From NCBI GenBank assembly GCA_009787835.1, contig WQSN01000001.1:99072-163071 (forward strand): DNA of 64,000 bases, read 5' to 3'. The notes under the pieces were generated by a model. That model ran no database searches and was not told where the DNA came from. It worked only from the letters and a program-made list of their open reading frames with translations. This document shows, in pieces, positions 8,781 through 18,235 of the stretch. Source of the DNA: Treponema sp. GTDB taxonomy: Bacteria; Spirochaetota; Spirochaetia; Treponematales; Breznakiellaceae. The translations under genes were made by a program, and so were the position numbers. Numbering within the stretch: position 1 is the stretch's first letter; every line of letters starts with the position of its first letter.

Positions 8781-9230
8781 ATGGAAATTTTAGAGGTAAT
8801 TGAAAATAAAGAACAATACATGGACTTACTGTTACTGGCCGATGAACAGGAAAGTATGATCATGAAATACCTGAACAGGGGTGTTCTGTTTGCTTTATAT
8901 GATGATTATGATTTAAAAACCGTAGCTGTTGTTACAAAAGAGAATGAAGATACATACGAAATTAAAAACATTGCGACGCTTAAGATATATCAAAGCAAGG
9001 GATATGGCAGAAAAATGATCAAACATATTATCCAGTACTGTGAAAAAAAATGTAAATCTTTAATTGTAGGCACAGGAGAAATTGAAAAAGCGTTGCTTTT
9101 TTATGAAAAATGCGGATTTACTTTTTCGCATACTGTCGAAGATTTTTTTATTAAAAATTATGATCATAAAATTTTTGATAATGGCATACAGCTAAAAGAC
9201 ATGATTTATTATAAGTACAAATTCAGTTAA
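8781..9230 (+). CDS. GNAT-family N-acetyltransferase
   Basis: IKNIATLKIYQSKGYGRKMIKHIIQYCEKK (acetyl-CoA loop) and ALLFYEKCGFTFSHT. Confidence 0.85.
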   Translation: MEILEVIENKEQYMDLLLLADEQESMIMKYLNRGVLFALYDDYDLKTVAVVTKENEDTYEIKNIATLKIYQSKGYGRKMIKHIIQYCEKKCKSLIVGTGEIEKALLFYEKCGFTFSHTVEDFFIKNYDHKIFDNGIQLKDMIYYKYKFS

Positions 9231-9232
9231 TA

Positions 9233-10084
9233 TTATAATTCAGACAGGGCTTTTTGTCCGTCAGAAGCAATTGCTGAAATTATATTTACATCCCTTTGCG
9301 GATACGGGATGTGAAGTCCGGCTTCTTCTATTTTCTCTTTTAAGTTCCTCATTTGACGCCAATATACATCCCAGTAATTTTGATTATAAGCCCATGCCCG
9401 GATAACAAGGTTTACTGAACTGTCCTGCATGGATTGGAGGAGCACCTGGGGAGCGGGTTCCGGTAAAAAGTTAGGCTCAGATTCCGCTATATTTTTTAAC
9501 ACTTTAAAGGCTGTTTCAAGCGAATCAGAATAGGAAATCCTGACGGAAAGTTCCATTCGCCTTTTTAAATTCCTTGAATAATTTCTTAACGGGCTGCCCC
9601 AGATGCTTGAATTTGGAGCTGAAATAAAGATGCCGTCAGGTGTTTCAAGTATTGTTGTAAAAAGACTGATTTCCTTTACGGTTCCGCTGAAAGATCCGAA
9701 CTCAATAAATTCTCCACGGCGGTAGCTTCCCAAAAAAATCATTACAAAACCCGCAGCGATATTTCCAAGAGTGTCTTTCAGCGCAAGACCGATCGCAACG
9801 CCTGCCGCTCCAAGGATAGCGATAAAGCTTGTTGTGTTAATTCCGAAGATGTTAAGGATCATTATTATGCAAACAATCAATACCAAATACCGGATAATGC
9901 GGCATAAAATAATATTGACATGCTCATCTACGTTTTTTTTACCTGTAGTTATTTTTTTTATCAGTTTATTAAATCCCTTGACAATCATCATGCCGGTTAT
10001 CGCAATGATAATTGATACAATTATATCCTTGCTTAAATCCAGTAAATTACCGCCGAGATTATCCCACTGACTAAAAAATTCCAT
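9233..10084 (-). CDS. mscS: Small-conductance mechanosensitive channel, MscS family
   Basis: FIAILGAAGVAIGLALKDTLGNIAAGFVMIFLGSYRRGEFIEF pore helix and beta domain. Confidence 0.95.
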   Translation of the reverse strand: MEFFSQWDNLGGNLLDLSKDIIVSIIIAITGMMIVKGFNKLIKKITTGKKNVDEHVNIILCRIIRYLVLIVCIIMILNIFGINTTSFIAILGAAGVAIGLALKDTLGNIAAGFVMIFLGSYRRGEFIEFGSFSGTVKEISLFTTILETPDGIFISAPNSSIWGSPLRNYSRNLKRRMELSVRISYSDSLETAFKVLKNIAESEPNFLPEPAPQVLLQSMQDSSVNLVIRAWAYNQNYWDVYWRQMRNLKEKIEEAGLHIPYPQRDVNIISAIASDGQKALSEL

Positions 10085-10117
10085 ACTTATCCGCTTCTCT
10101 GCCTGATTTATATTACA

Positions 10118-11734
10118 TTATCTGACATGTCTGACAAATGCGTCCATGTATCCAATGCTTTTAAAACGCTGCAATACCGCCGCGCTTTCACCCTGATTAA
10201 GCGGTCCCAAAAGAATACGGTACAGGTTACCGCTGTCATTGTATATAACAGGCCCGTAATGGTAATCGATCATGCCTTTGGTTTTCTCGGCGGTTTCAGG
10301 AGAATCAACCGCAGCGATTTGCACATAATACGATCCGCGGTTAAGTTCTGACATGCTTGGGTATGAAACAACTTTTTTCTCCTCAGGCGCAGAGGTAACA
10401 GCCGGTATTGTATTTTGTATCTGCGTCTGTTTTACAGATTCAACTTCAGGCATTAGTACTATTTGTGATGCAGCAGCTGCCGCAGCAGACGGCTGTCTTA
10501 TTGGCTCAACTTCGGGCATTAGTACAACCGCAGCTGTATCATTTACCTGAGTTGCAGGCTGATGTCTTATTGGTTCAATCTCATTCATTAATATACTCAG
10601 AGCAGCATCAGGCTGAGCATTTTCTCTTGCAGGTACAGCGCTAATGCGGGTAATCCCGGGAATTATATCAGATGGATCAATTCCGTAAATTGTTCCAGGC
10701 GGCGACGGAGGACGTTCCTGTGCAGGCACTATATTGTACTGCGCCGCTTCACCGGCGGATTCAATTGTTACAGGAGTATCTGTAGTTTTCTCTTCAGGAA
10801 TTAATTCTGCTATTTCTATAACGGCTTCTTCTTCAGGAACCAATTCAGCAATTTCTTCGACAGCTTCCTCTTCGGGAATGTGTTCCGCTACTTCCACAAT
10901 AGTTTGTTCTTCAGGAATTAATTCGGCAATTTCTTCGACAACTTCCTCTTCGGGAATTATTTCCGCTACTTCCACAACAGTTTGTTCTTCAGGAACTAAT
11001 TCAGCAATTTCTTCGACAACTTCCTCTTCGGGAATGTGTTCCGCCACTTCCACAACAGTTTGTTCTTCAGGAATTAATTCGGCTATTTCTTCGACTGTTG
11101 TTTCTTCGGGAATGTTATCCACGATCTCCGATGCATCAAATAATGCTGAATGCGGAGGATCTCCTGATACAATATATTCAGGAAGATCCACGATACCCAT
11201 CCTTCTTCCGCCCCATTCAGTTTCTAAAAGATAACCCGGCGCTCCTGAGCCTGTTGTAATTTCAGGAGGCGTTTCCTGCCTTACAGGAGGAGATGCAGCC
11301 ACGGCGGTTTCCATTCTTTCAATCTCTTCCTGATAATTTTCTTCTGTAATTATATTTCCGGAATCAAAATCATGAATTCCTGCGGCCAGACTTTCTGTAA
11401 ACCGCAAATAGGCAATTGGATCTGATGGCTGAGACATTCTTATTCTGCTTATGGAACCGGAACGCATTCCTATTAACTCCGCTGCTTCACGGGAAACAAT
11501 CGCGAGAAGGCCCGGACTGTCGAGGCTGTTTGCGACAATTACGCGGGTGCTCCTGTTTGTTTCAATATTGGTAATGTCTACCACTGTATTTCTGGGAAAA
11601 GAATTTGTCGCTATATAGCGTCCTGTTGACGGTAATTCACCGTCAGGCGCGGTTGCCGCGGCTCCTTCCCAGGCGATTAAGCCTGAAACTGCAATAAGAG
11701 CCAGACCAATTATAATAATTATTTTTAATCTCAT
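10118..11734 (-). CDS. RlpA-like/SPOR-domain envelope protein with acidic tandem repeats
   Basis: Signal/anchor, LPSTGRYIATNSFPRNTVVDITNIETNRSTRVIVAN (double-psi barrel-like), IPEE repeats, C-terminal SYYVQIAAVDSPETAEKTK...YRILLGPLNQGE SPOR domain. Confidence 0.85.
   Translation of the reverse strand: MRLKIIIIIGLALIAVSGLIAWEGAAATAPDGELPSTGRYIATNSFPRNTVVDITNIETNRSTRVIVANSLDSPGLLAIVSREAAELIGMRSGSISRIRMSQPSDPIAYLRFTESLAAGIHDFDSGNIITEENYQEEIERMETAVAASPPVRQETPPEITTGSGAPGYLLETEWGGRRMGIVDLPEYIVSGDPPHSALFDASEIVDNIPEETTVEEIAELIPEEQTVVEVAEHIPEEEVVEEIAELVPEEQTVVEVAEIIPEEEVVEEIAELIPEEQTIVEVAEHIPEEEAVEEIAELVPEEEAVIEIAELIPEEKTTDTPVTIESAGEAAQYNIVPAQERPPSPPGTIYGIDPSDIIPGITRISAVPARENAQPDAALSILMNEIEPIRHQPATQVNDTAAVVLMPEVEPIRQPSAAAAAASQIVLMPEVESVKQTQIQNTIPAVTSAPEEKKVVSYPSMSELNRGSYYVQIAAVDSPETAEKTKGMIDYHYGPVIYNDSGNLYRILLGPLNQGESAAVLQRFKSIGYMDAFVRHVR
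10802..11113 (-). repeat. Eight 39-bp (13-aa) coding repeats arranged as alternating 78-bp pairs
   Basis: Units IPEETTVEEIAEL / IPEEQTVVEVAEH / IPEEEVVEEIAEL / VPEEQTVVEVAEI and so on; 8 x 39 = 312 bp. Confidence 0.93.
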
Positions 11735-11742
11735 TTTAACCT

Positions 11743-12225
11743 CTACTGTGCGTTAATATGGGGAATCAATCCCCTCGCGATTATTTTAAGCGCGTCAACT
11801 TCTTCTCTTGTTGTCCTGTATGTTCTTCCGGACATTTGATTTTCAAAAATTTTTTTATTCGGATTTGTACTGAACAGGACAAGCGTAATTTCAAGCGGCA
11901 TTTGAGAACCGGTAGAATAATCCAGCTGAGCTATAATAAAATAATTCGCTCCGGTGTTCCCTGCTTCTGTGATATCCGCTTCAAATATTTTTTGTATTTC
12001 GCCTGACGGCTTTGAATCAAGACGCAAGGTAACCGCGTTGCTGACAATATACCCTTCATCAAAAAAAACATCCAAAAGTGTATTTTCCCATTGCATTGAA
12101 TGCTGCCTTCTTGTTCCTTCCGCAGGCACACCGGTTTCAATAATAAAAAACGAAACCATTGTTGCCTCGATGTTTAGGCAAATAAACAGACCCAAACACA
12201 TTGTAATGGCGGTTTTTCTTATCAT
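11743..12225 (-). CDS. Secreted/envelope protein of unknown function
   Basis: Start at MIRKTAITMCLGLFICLNI (12225) with GGAGGAGT upstream; signal-peptide-like N-terminus. Confidence 0.65.
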   Translation of the reverse strand: MIRKTAITMCLGLFICLNIEATMVSFFIIETGVPAEGTRRQHSMQWENTLLDVFFDEGYIVSNAVTLRLDSKPSGEIQKIFEADITEAGNTGANYFIIAQLDYSTGSQMPLEITLVLFSTNPNKKIFENQMSGRTYRTTREEVDALKIIARGLIPHINAQ

Positions 12226-12292
12226 ACACTCCTCCGTCTCCATTATCGGCACTATCTGTAAATATCTGGAGCCTTGAGAATTAAGAGCTTTG

Positions 12293-12322
12293 TGGACAGA
12301 CACTATCCAAAATGTCTATAAT
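12293..12322 (+). promoter_or_regulatory. Candidate sigma70 promoter for the NusG paralog
   Basis: TGGACA-N18-TATAAT ending 11 nt before ATG 12334; AGACA-N10-TGTCT dyad in the spacer. Confidence 0.5.
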
Positions 12323-12333
12323 GCATAATTACA

Positions 12334-12879
12334 ATGAATTATTATGCAATACAGGTAAAAAGCAAGGGTGAAAAACAATTTATAAAACGTTTTAAATCTT
12401 TAAATCCGGAAATTACTCTTCCCATGCATTTCCTTCAGAGAACTCTGAACATCAGAAGGAGCGGAAAAATTAAACCTTCAACATCCGCGATTTTTCCGGG
12501 TTATATTTTTATAGAAGCGGAATCTGATGATGTAATTATTGCGTATCAATGGGAGTTCAGGCGCACTGATGGTTTCTACCGCTTCCTGAGATCCAATCAA
12601 CAGATAACCCCGCTTACTGACCGCGATTTGGAACTTGTGCTTCACTTTATTAATAACGCAGGACCCGTCGCGGGAAGGTCTAAAGTTTACTTTAACGAGA
12701 ATTCGCGCATTGTTGTTGTCGAAGGTCCTCTTTTAGGTCTTGAGGGAAGGATTGTCAAGGTCGATAAAAGAAAGGAAAGGGTAAAAGTTTTACTTGATTT
12801 GTATAACGACTCTTTCGCCATTGATCTGGGTTTTGAAGTAATCGGATCATTGGAACCTGTCAATAAAGGGGCAAGATAA
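12334..12879 (+). CDS. NusG paralog, specialised processive antiterminator (RfaH/LoaP/UpxY type)
   Basis: MNYYAIQVKSKGEKQFIKRF NGN start, IFPGYIFIEAESDD, KOW-like VVEGPLLGLEGRIVKVDKRKERVKVLLDL; first gene of the glycan locus. Confidence 0.88.
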   Translation: MNYYAIQVKSKGEKQFIKRFKSLNPEITLPMHFLQRTLNIRRSGKIKPSTSAIFPGYIFIEAESDDVIIAYQWEFRRTDGFYRFLRSNQQITPLTDRDLELVLHFINNAGPVAGRSKVYFNENSRIVVVEGPLLGLEGRIVKVDKRKERVKVLLDLYNDSFAIDLGFEVIGSLEPVNKGAR

Positions 12880-14333
12880 CGCAAAAGCTTAAACGTATAT
12901 ATATTATTGGCGCAGGTTTCGCAGGACGCGCGTTAGCCGGTGAAATAAAGGCAAAAGCCGTATTCGGCGAAGTTGTAGCTTTTCTCGATGATGATCCGCA
13001 AAAGATTGGCCATAAAATCGACGGGATACCTGTTCTTGGCCCCATCAAGGATGTAGCGATTCTGCTCAGGATGAATCCGGCGGATGAGGCAATCATCGCA
13101 ATTCCCGGCGCCAGCAGGGAGTACCTGAAAGAACTCTATGCCATTCTAAAAAAAGCTCAATTCCAGCAAATCCGCATTCTGCCGGGAATATCGCAAATTA
13201 TCGAAGAAGACGCTCGTTTTATTCAAACCCGCTCTATCGATCTCCAGGATCTTTTGGGCAGAAACCCGGTTGTAATCAAATTAAAACAAAGCCTTTCCTA
13301 TCTTCGCGGCAAGCGCGTTCTTGTTACAGGCGCGGGCGGTTCTATCGGCAGTGAGTTATGCCGTCAACTGCTATCAGGCGGAGCTTCCCGCCTTTACCTT
13401 TTCGGTCATGGTGAAAATTCCATTTACCAGATTGACAGGGAATTAAGACTGCTCCAGGAAGAAGGCGTTGGCGAAAAAGCCGCTCTTGTTCCGGTTATTG
13501 GCGATCTTAAAGATGCGGATTATGTAAACTATATTTTAAGCAATTTAAAGGCAGATATTATCTTTCATACAGCGGCATATAAACATGTTCCCATGATGGA
13601 GGAAAATCCTGTTGCGGCAATAGAAAATAATGTCCTTGGCACTGAAAATCTGATTAATGCCGCTGTTAAAAATAATATTAAAAGATTCGTTCACATCACT
13701 ACCGACAAGGCTGTCGAACCTGTTTCAGTGTACGGAGCGTCAAAATTCATCTGTGAACAGATGGTGCTGGAAGCCGCCAGCAGAAACGGTCCTAATTTTA
13801 TGGTAGTCCGCTTTGGCAATGTGCTGGGTTCCCGAGGCTCAATTGTGCCTCTTTTTCAGCAGCAGATCGAAAAAGGCGGCCCTGTTACAGTAACTCATCC
13901 TGATATACGCCGCTGGTTTATGACAATCAGCGAAGCATGTTCTTTGGTACTCAAGGCAGGAGGCGTTGGCGAAAACGGATGTCTGTATCTTCTTGATATG
14001 GGAGAGCCTGTACGTATCCGCGACCTGGCGGAACAGTTAATACGTTTCCACGGCTTTGAACCTGAAACAGACATTAAAATCGTATACACAGGGATGCGGC
14101 CTGGTGAGCGTATGGATGAACTTCTCTGGTCATCAGACGAAGATCCTGTTGAAACTGAACACAATCGTATACTCAGGGTCAACCGCAAAAAGCCGCTGCC
14201 CGTTGACATTAAATCACTAATTGAGGAACTCCGTCCAGTTTGCCGCCTTGATCCTGAAAAACCGCAAGCGTACCGCAATTCCAAAATGTTATTGAGTGTC
14301 CTGAAAGACAAAGGTATATGCCACGCGGAATAG
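12876..14333 (+). CDS. Nucleotide-sugar epimerase/dehydratase (FlaA1/CapD family) with N-terminal CoA-binding-like Rossmann domain; apparent ATA start
   Basis: GKRVLVTGAGGSIGSELCRQL and HVPMMEENPVAAIENNVLGT. Frame stays open upstream of the first ATG (13071) and encodes KRIYIIGAGFAGRALAGEIKAKAVFGEVVAFLDDDPQKIG. Confidence 0.85.
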   Translation: MTQKLKRIYIIGAGFAGRALAGEIKAKAVFGEVVAFLDDDPQKIGHKIDGIPVLGPIKDVAILLRMNPADEAIIAIPGASREYLKELYAILKKAQFQQIRILPGISQIIEEDARFIQTRSIDLQDLLGRNPVVIKLKQSLSYLRGKRVLVTGAGGSIGSELCRQLLSGGASRLYLFGHGENSIYQIDRELRLLQEEGVGEKAALVPVIGDLKDADYVNYILSNLKADIIFHTAAYKHVPMMEENPVAAIENNVLGTENLINAAVKNNIKRFVHITTDKAVEPVSVYGASKFICEQMVLEAASRNGPNFMVVRFGNVLGSRGSIVPLFQQQIEKGGPVTVTHPDIRRWFMTISEACSLVLKAGGVGENGCLYLLDMGEPVRIRDLAEQLIRFHGFEPETDIKIVYTGMRPGERMDELLWSSDEDPVETEHNRILRVNRKKPLPVDIKSLIEELRPVCRLDPEKPQAYRNSKMLLSVLKDKGICHAE

Positions 14334-14358
14334 AAACCAGTACTGAAGAAAACCTCAA

Positions 14359-14387
14359 TTGATAACATTTATAAAATCAAATAAAAT
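14359..14387 (+). promoter_or_regulatory. Candidate sigma70 promoter for the Mo-hydroxylase genes
   Basis: TTGATA-N17-TAAAAT ending 9 nt before ATG 14397. Confidence 0.5.
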
Positions 14388-14396
14388 ACTCTCTAC

Positions 14397-16718
14397 ATGG
14401 AAGAATTCGTTTATCTGGAAGATATTTATCCGCCCAATTCATTATACGCGGCCATTATAAGATCTCCCATCGCTAAAGGCTCCCTGAAATCAATTTTATT
14501 GCCCGTATTACCTGAAAATTATTTTTTTATTACAGCCGCGAATATCCCCGGTGAAAACAGACTGGAAGATACAAACATCCCAATTCTCGCAGACAGAATA
14601 CTTTCATATATCGGAGAGCCAATTGCTCTGCTGGTGGGACAGGATAAAACGGTACTGGAAGAATTTATCAGCCTCTGTAAAATTGAAACAGACGAAGAAA
14701 AACCGGTCTTTTCATACGAGCAAAACAGTAGTGATGATTTATCAAACATAACCGCGGTAAGGGAAATAAAATCAGGAGAGCCTGAAAAATATTTTTCGCA
14801 TCTTCGGCCTGAAACTTCGCAAACCGGAGAGGCTCCGCAGGAGGCTGCAGAAAGCGCGGCAAAAATAATAAGCGGCAATTATGTTACAGGAATTCAGGAT
14901 CACTGGTACGCTGAACCGGGAGGAGCTGTAACATGGTATGAAAATGTCAGTAATAATAAACCGGAAGAGAATATAAAAAACATTAAAAAAAGCACAGATA
15001 AGGATTTAAAAAACAAAAAAACATCTGACACGCCGCAGGCGAATAAATTAATTGTTAAAACCGCGACTCAATGGCCTTATCATGTAAAACGTTCTGTTTC
15101 CCGCACATTGGGAATTGATCCATCATTAGTTTCTGTCGAGCCGACTTCCCTAAGTTTACACATGGACGGTAAACTGGTCTTTTCATCACTGATTGCCTGC
15201 CGCGCGGCGCTGGGAACATATATTGCTAAAAAACCTGTTCGATTAATCCTTGACAGGGAAGAGGATTTTCTTTATTCCCCCAAACGTTTCAAATCAAATA
15301 TTGATATTAAAACTGCCATTGATGAAAACGGAAAAATTTTGGCCGCCGATATAGTCATTTGTGTTAACCTTGGCGCATTCGGGATTAACAGCGATGAGAT
15401 ACTTGACCAGGTTTGTATTGGCGTTCTTGGGTATTACAATATAAAAAATATAAAATTGACAGCAAAGGCATTCAGGACAAATATTCCGCCGCAAGGGCCG
15501 TTTTCCGGTTTCGGATTGGCTCAGGGGCTATTTGCCATGGAATGCCATGTTTCGCATATCGCAGATTCATTGCATCTTGATCCTGCTCAATGGCGAAAAC
15601 CTCATCTGGATTATTCGCGTTTTACGCACTTGTACTGGAACACAAAACGTGAAGGCGACAATGACAGGAAGTCCTCTCAAGGATCGCAAAAAAACCAGGG
15701 ACCGATTGAAGATCTAATCGACAGAACCGCTTTAATGAGCGACTATAACAGAAAATGGGCTTCAAATGAACTATTGCGGAAATACAGGAAAGACAATTCA
15801 TTAGTGATTGAAAAAGGAGAAAATCCCAGAGGCATCGGAATTGCGCTTGGTTTTCAGGGCAGCGGCCTGTTGTACAATGGTGATGATAAAGGAAACTACA
15901 GCGTTGAAATTACGCTGACCAAGGAAAGCATTCTGGAAATTAGGGCAAGCATTACAAGCAATGACGGAAACTATGAAAAAATATGGGCGAAAGTCGCGTC
16001 GCAGATAATTTCCATAGAGCCTGAAAATGTACGGGTTATCTCAAACAATGCGCCTGACTGCGGCCCTTCATGCGCTTCAAGAAATATAACATCTGTTACC
16101 AGATTGATAGAAAAATGCTGCCAGGTAATACGCAAACAGCGTTTTCACGATCCTCTGCCAATAACGGTACGCCGCGCCATGAAATCCCAGAGCGGATTAT
16201 TATGGAACGGGCTTATCACGCCGCCAGCCGGAAAAGTTATAAACGCTGCAAGCTTTTCTAAATTTGGGTTAGCCTGCGCGGTTGTAGAAGTAACAATAGA
16301 CATGATTGAGTGCATTCCAAAAATCCGCGGTATCTGGCTTGGAATTGACGGCGGAAAGATTATTTCAATTAACAGATCGAAAAGAAGCCTTGTCCGAGGA
16401 GCCACTCAGGCGCTTGGCTGGGCTTATACAGAAAATATTGAATATGTAAACGGGATTCTGTCCAAAAGCTGTTATGAAAATTACACAATACCGACAGCGG
16501 AGGATATTCCTCCGATTTATCCTGATTTTGTACCCAATGATACAGGCGAATCAAGAGGAATAGGAGAGCTTCCGTTTACCTGTATACCGGCGGCTTTTAT
16601 ACAGGCAGTCTCGCAGGCGCTTGATTATAATTTTAAATCCATTCCCCTGAACAGAAAAGAAATCTGGAACATTATTCATAATAAAAAAAATGAAACGCCC
16701 GCGCAGGGGGCAAAATGA
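14397..16718 (+). CDS. Xanthine-dehydrogenase-type molybdenum-binding subunit
   Basis: RTNIPPQGPFSGFGLAQGLFAMECHVSHIADSL, GESRGIGELPFTCIPAAFIQAVSQAL; followed by FeS and FAD subunits. Confidence 0.88.
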   Translation: MEEFVYLEDIYPPNSLYAAIIRSPIAKGSLKSILLPVLPENYFFITAANIPGENRLEDTNIPILADRILSYIGEPIALLVGQDKTVLEEFISLCKIETDEEKPVFSYEQNSSDDLSNITAVREIKSGEPEKYFSHLRPETSQTGEAPQEAAESAAKIISGNYVTGIQDHWYAEPGGAVTWYENVSNNKPEENIKNIKKSTDKDLKNKKTSDTPQANKLIVKTATQWPYHVKRSVSRTLGIDPSLVSVEPTSLSLHMDGKLVFSSLIACRAALGTYIAKKPVRLILDREEDFLYSPKRFKSNIDIKTAIDENGKILAADIVICVNLGAFGINSDEILDQVCIGVLGYYNIKNIKLTAKAFRTNIPPQGPFSGFGLAQGLFAMECHVSHIADSLHLDPAQWRKPHLDYSRFTHLYWNTKREGDNDRKSSQGSQKNQGPIEDLIDRTALMSDYNRKWASNELLRKYRKDNSLVIEKGENPRGIGIALGFQGSGLLYNGDDKGNYSVEITLTKESILEIRASITSNDGNYEKIWAKVASQIISIEPENVRVISNNAPDCGPSCASRNITSVTRLIEKCCQVIRKQRFHDPLPITVRRAMKSQSGLLWNGLITPPAGKVINAASFSKFGLACAVVEVTIDMIECIPKIRGIWLGIDGGKIISINRSKRSLVRGATQALGWAYTENIEYVNGILSKSCYENYTIPTAEDIPPIYPDFVPNDTGESRGIGELPFTCIPAAFIQAVSQALDYNFKSIPLNRKEIWNIIHNKKNETPAQGAK

Positions 16719-17200
16719 CAATCAATTTTATTTTAAACGGCGATGATGTTGTTGTACGCTGCGAGCCATGTGAAAGGCTGATCGATATCCTGCGTGGGAA
16801 TTTTGGTTTATTGGGATCCAAATCAGGATGCCTTACAGGACAATGCGGCGCATGTACGGTAATTTTAAACGGTCAGGTAAGTAATGCCTGCCTGGTTCCC
16901 GCGTTTAAATTAACCGGCAGTGAAATTATCACAATAGAGGGATTTTCCCAGACCATTGAATATCAGGAAATTTTAACAGGGTATAAGCAGGTGCATTTGG
17001 GAAATTGCGGTTATTGTGAATCCGGAAAAATTCTCTGTACAGAAACCCTTCTTGACAGAATCCCAATCCCGTCCAGAGAGGAAATACTGATAGGATTTTC
17101 AGGCATAAAGTGCCGCTGTACAAGCCCTGAAAGAATGATTGAAGCTGTCAATCTTATCGCAGGCGAACGCCAGAGGAGGCTTTATGGACGCTCCTCATAA
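16715..17200 (+). CDS. Xanthine-dehydrogenase-type [2Fe-2S] subunit
   Basis: KSGCLTGQCGACTVILNGQ and NCGYCESGKI...GIKCRCTSPERMIEAV cysteine clusters; ATGA overlap with upstream CDS. Confidence 0.93.
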   Translation: MTINFILNGDDVVVRCEPCERLIDILRGNFGLLGSKSGCLTGQCGACTVILNGQVSNACLVPAFKLTGSEIITIEGFSQTIEYQEILTGYKQVHLGNCGYCESGKILCTETLLDRIPIPSREEILIGFSGIKCRCTSPERMIEAVNLIAGERQRRLYGRSS

Positions 17201-18017
17201 TCATATTTTTTTTCCGGACACGTTAAGCGATCTTTTTTCTGATTGGAATCATTTTCCGGAAGCGGTTCTTTTTGCAGGCGGCACTGATTTTATATGGAGG
17301 CAGGGTAAGAATATTTTAAATCTGCCGCCCGTTATCATCTGTCTTGATAAACTTAAAGAACTTCACCGCATTACAAGGACAGAACATTATCTGGAAATCG
17401 GTTCAATGGTAAAGCTGAATAAAATAATCTGGCTTGGAAAAATAGTCCCGGATGTTTTATGCAGGTGTCTGGAAACCGTTGGCGGCGTACAGCTCAGAAA
17501 TATTGCGACCATTGGCGGAAATATCTGCTGTTCCGGGCGTATGCTTGACGCTTCGGCTCCGCTTGTGGCTCTTGACGCGCAGTATGAACTTCGTAATGCC
17601 TATAATTCCAGATGGGTAGCCGCAGCCCGTTTTCATGCAATCGAAAAGTATCCTGTTATGGATTACCATGAATTTATTACCCGGATTAGGCTGCCCCTGC
17701 ACCAGTGGGATTATTCGATGTTCAAAAAGTTTAACTCAAATAATATTTATAACTCCAAAACACTTGTATTTTTGGCAAAAACCCAGAAAAATACCCTTTC
17801 TGACATCAGAATAATTTATAAAGACAGATCAATTTTACGCAATAAGAATGGAGAAAGCCTTTTAGCCGGTAAAACTTTGCCCTTAAACCGTAAATCCGCC
17901 ACTGATTTTATTGAAAATTGGAATGAATTCCTGAATAATAACAATGAAATTGATGAATTTTCAAAAAATGAGATTATTGACTATATCAGAATAAACGTAC
18001 ATAACTTACTGGAATAA
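17184..18017 (+). CDS. Xanthine-dehydrogenase-type FAD-binding subunit
   Basis: FAGGTDFIW and GGVQLRNIATIGGNICCSGRMLDASAPLVALDAQYEL; start at 17184 behind AGGAGG. Confidence 0.9.
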   Translation: MDAPHNHIFFPDTLSDLFSDWNHFPEAVLFAGGTDFIWRQGKNILNLPPVIICLDKLKELHRITRTEHYLEIGSMVKLNKIIWLGKIVPDVLCRCLETVGGVQLRNIATIGGNICCSGRMLDASAPLVALDAQYELRNAYNSRWVAAARFHAIEKYPVMDYHEFITRIRLPLHQWDYSMFKKFNSNNIYNSKTLVFLAKTQKNTLSDIRIIYKDRSILRNKNGESLLAGKTLPLNRKSATDFIENWNEFLNNNNEIDEFSKNEIIDYIRINVHNLLE

Positions 18018-18235
18018 TCATCACTTGAAAAAACCGCTGTTGTGTGGTATATTATTAATCAGACAGGTAAAGAACAGAGTTCTTTTCTGCATAAAATCGC
18101 CGGTTTCATTGAGCGTGTTTCGGCCGCTGGTGCTGCCCGCGGCCGCCATCCTGGCAGGTTATTTCCATTCTCTTTTTTTCCGCTTTACAGGCGGAAATGG
18201 GTTGTTTTGCTCAAAATTTCAAAAAACAAATATTA

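Noticed and set aside
10734-11234. 166-aa plus-strand Ser-rich repeat ORF (SSGINSAISSTTSSSG)
   Set aside because: Antisense shadow of the 39-bp repeats in the well-supported RlpA/SPOR-like gene; the low-complexity product follows from the repeat sequence.
12862-12879. Programmed -1 frameshift joining the NusG paralog and CapD-like protein (AAAGGGG)
   Set aside because: The required frame offset is -1 but P-site re-pairing would use TAA/AGG, a poor slippery site; an unusual start codon or base error is simpler.
13895-14368. 157-aa minus-strand ORF and many other small ORFs opposite glycan genes
   Set aside because: Antisense to strongly supported coding regions, with no family resemblance or ribosome-binding sites.
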